Shown: piece after piece, positions 6,583-7,553 of the stretch | Layout of the letters: each line of letters begins with the position of its first letter | How positions within the stretch are numbered: the first letter of the stretch is position 1 | Origin: Candidatus Auribacterota bacterium | GTDB lineage: Bacteria > Auribacterota > JAFGBW01 | Direction of reading: 5' to 3' | Assembly (NCBI GenBank): GCA_016932965.1 | Contig: JAFGBW010000236.1 | Coordinates: 1-7,553, forward strand | Length of the DNA: 7,553 bases | Notes under the pieces: model-generated | Seen by the model: the letters and a program-made list of their open reading frames with translations, nothing else | What the model was told of the DNA's origin: nothing | Database searches by the model: none | Program-made: the position numbers and the translations under genes

Positions 6583-7553
6583 ATGAAAAAAGTATTGATT
6601 CCAACAAAATTACCAGGGGTGGCTAAGAAAATTCTGGAAGGAAAAGGATATAAAGTGATTCAGGACAGTGAAATGCCTTTAGCTGAACTGGTAAAAAAAG
6701 AAAGTGACGGGGAAGCTTTGATCGTCAGGTCCGAGAAAGTGACGGCCGCTATTATCGATGCGCTGCCTAAATTGAAGGCTGTTGTCCGTGCCGGGGCCGG
6801 CTATGATAATATCGATATCAAATACGCGCGTTCGAAAAAGATTGATGTGATGAATACGCCTGGTGCCAACGCCAACGGCGTGGCGGAGGAAGCGGTTGGC
6901 ATGATGCTGGCGGCTGCACGTTTTTTTATTCCGGGTGATCAGACTACGCGCGCGGGACAATGGGAGAAAAGCAAGTACACCGGAACCGAATTGGCCGGAA
7001 AAACCATCGGGGTTGTTGGGCTGGGAAACATCGGAAGGCTTGTATGCAAACGTCTGGCCGGATTTGAAGTGAAACTGCTCGGTTACGATCCATTTATATC
7101 CGCGGACAAAGCCAGAGAAATGAACGTGGAAATGGTTTCATTGGAGGATATCTTCAAGCGTTCTCATTATGTGACGCTGCATCTTCCGGGAGGCCAGGAC
7201 ACAAAAGGCATGGTGGATGAAAAACTCCTCATGCTCATGCCGGAAGGAGCCACGCTTATTAACTGCGCAAGGGCAGGGATCATCAATGAGGAGGACTTGC
7301 GCAAGGTCAAACCATTGAAGAAATTGAAATTCTGCAATGATGTTTACACGGAAGACAAAGCCGGGGAAAAATCCATAAAAGACATAGCCGACATCATGCT
7401 TCCCCATTTGGGAGCCAGTACCGTGGAATCCAATATCAACGCGGCGCAGCGTGCGGCTGAGGAACTGATTGATCTTTGGGAAAAAGGCATCACGCGTTAC
7501 GTGGTCAATTCCAGTATTCCTGAAGGTCTGGATGAAAAATACCAGGAACTGGC
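6583..7553 (+). CDS. serA: D-3-phosphoglycerate dehydrogenase, N-terminal 323 residues (3' end outside window)
   Basis: SerA oxidises 3-phosphoglycerate with NAD+ in the first committed step of serine synthesis. The sequence is a D-isomer 2-hydroxyacid dehydrogenase: substrate-domain VVRAGAGYDNID (67-78) and NTPGAN (91-96), then the Rossmann motif VGLGNIG (145-151) with D169 after it, fitting NAD rather than NADP. The catalytic triad is assigned to R230 (NCARAG), E257 and H275 (LPHLGAST). PHLGAST and the VVN near 307-309 favour phosphoglycerate dehydrogenase over other family members. The usual DVF-EEP stretch is replaced by NDVYTEDKAGEKS. AAGGA at 6571-6575 is a Shine-Dalgarno 7 nt before ATG. 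Any C-terminal ACT or ASB regulatory domain would lie beyond the edge, so feedback control cannot be judged. No other serine gene is visible. Confidence 0.87.
   Translation, partial: MKKVLIPTKLPGVAKKILEGKGYKVIQDSEMPLAELVKKESDGEALIVRSEKVTAAIIDALPKLKAVVRAGAGYDNIDIKYARSKKIDVMNTPGANANGVAEEAVGMMLAAARFFIPGDQTTRAGQWEKSKYTGTELAGKTIGVVGLGNIGRLVCKRLAGFEVKLLGYDPFISADKAREMNVEMVSLEDIFKRSHYVTLHLPGGQDTKGMVDEKLLMLMPEGATLINCARAGIINEEDLRKVKPLKKLKFCNDVYTEDKAGEKSIKDIADIMLPHLGASTVESNINAAQRAAEELIDLWEKGITRYVVNSSIPEGLDEKYQEL

Overview
The window looks like a chromosomal segment of a Gram-negative bacterium. It holds housekeeping genes (dnaE, guaA, a tRNA-Leu, serA) next to an outer-membrane TonB-dependent receptor, which requires an outer membrane. 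The DNA is moderately AT-rich, more so between genes. The tRNA gene does not encode its CCA end. The phylum cannot be fixed from the sequence alone. The style of the receptor plug and of SerA reminded me of uncultured PVC-like or related lineages, but this is only an impression.

Layout, left to right. Positions 1-1856, minus strand: the first 618 residues of the replicative DNA polymerase III alpha subunit (dnaE), cut by the window edge. Positions 1857-2112: a non-coding gap dominated by a 158-bp element bounded by perfect 15-bp inverted repeats, with three tandem octamers at one end. Positions 2113-3657, minus: a complete GMP synthase (guaA). Positions 3658-3840: the guaA leader, a small hairpin, and a strong intrinsic terminator that serves the next gene. 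Positions 3841-6210, minus: a complete 789-residue TonB-dependent receptor. Positions 6211-6432: an AT-rich divergent promoter region. Positions 6433-6516, plus: tRNA-Leu(CAG). Positions 6583-7553, plus: the first 323 residues of a D-3-phosphoglycerate dehydrogenase (serA), cut by the right edge.

The three minus-strand genes run the same way, receptor then guaA then dnaE, but are probably not one operon. The receptor has its own terminator before guaA, and the repeat element separates guaA from dnaE. The receptor and the tRNA/serA pair are divergently transcribed from the 6211-6432 gap. The genes share no pathway: DNA replication, purine synthesis, outer-membrane uptake, translation and serine synthesis.

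I see no phage, CRISPR, transposase or defence system. The points worth a second look are the inverted-repeat element, PHP-domain substitutions in DnaE, tiny upstream reading frames before the two genes that lack a Shine-Dalgarno, Trp-rich loops in the receptor, and a non-canonical active-site loop in SerA.
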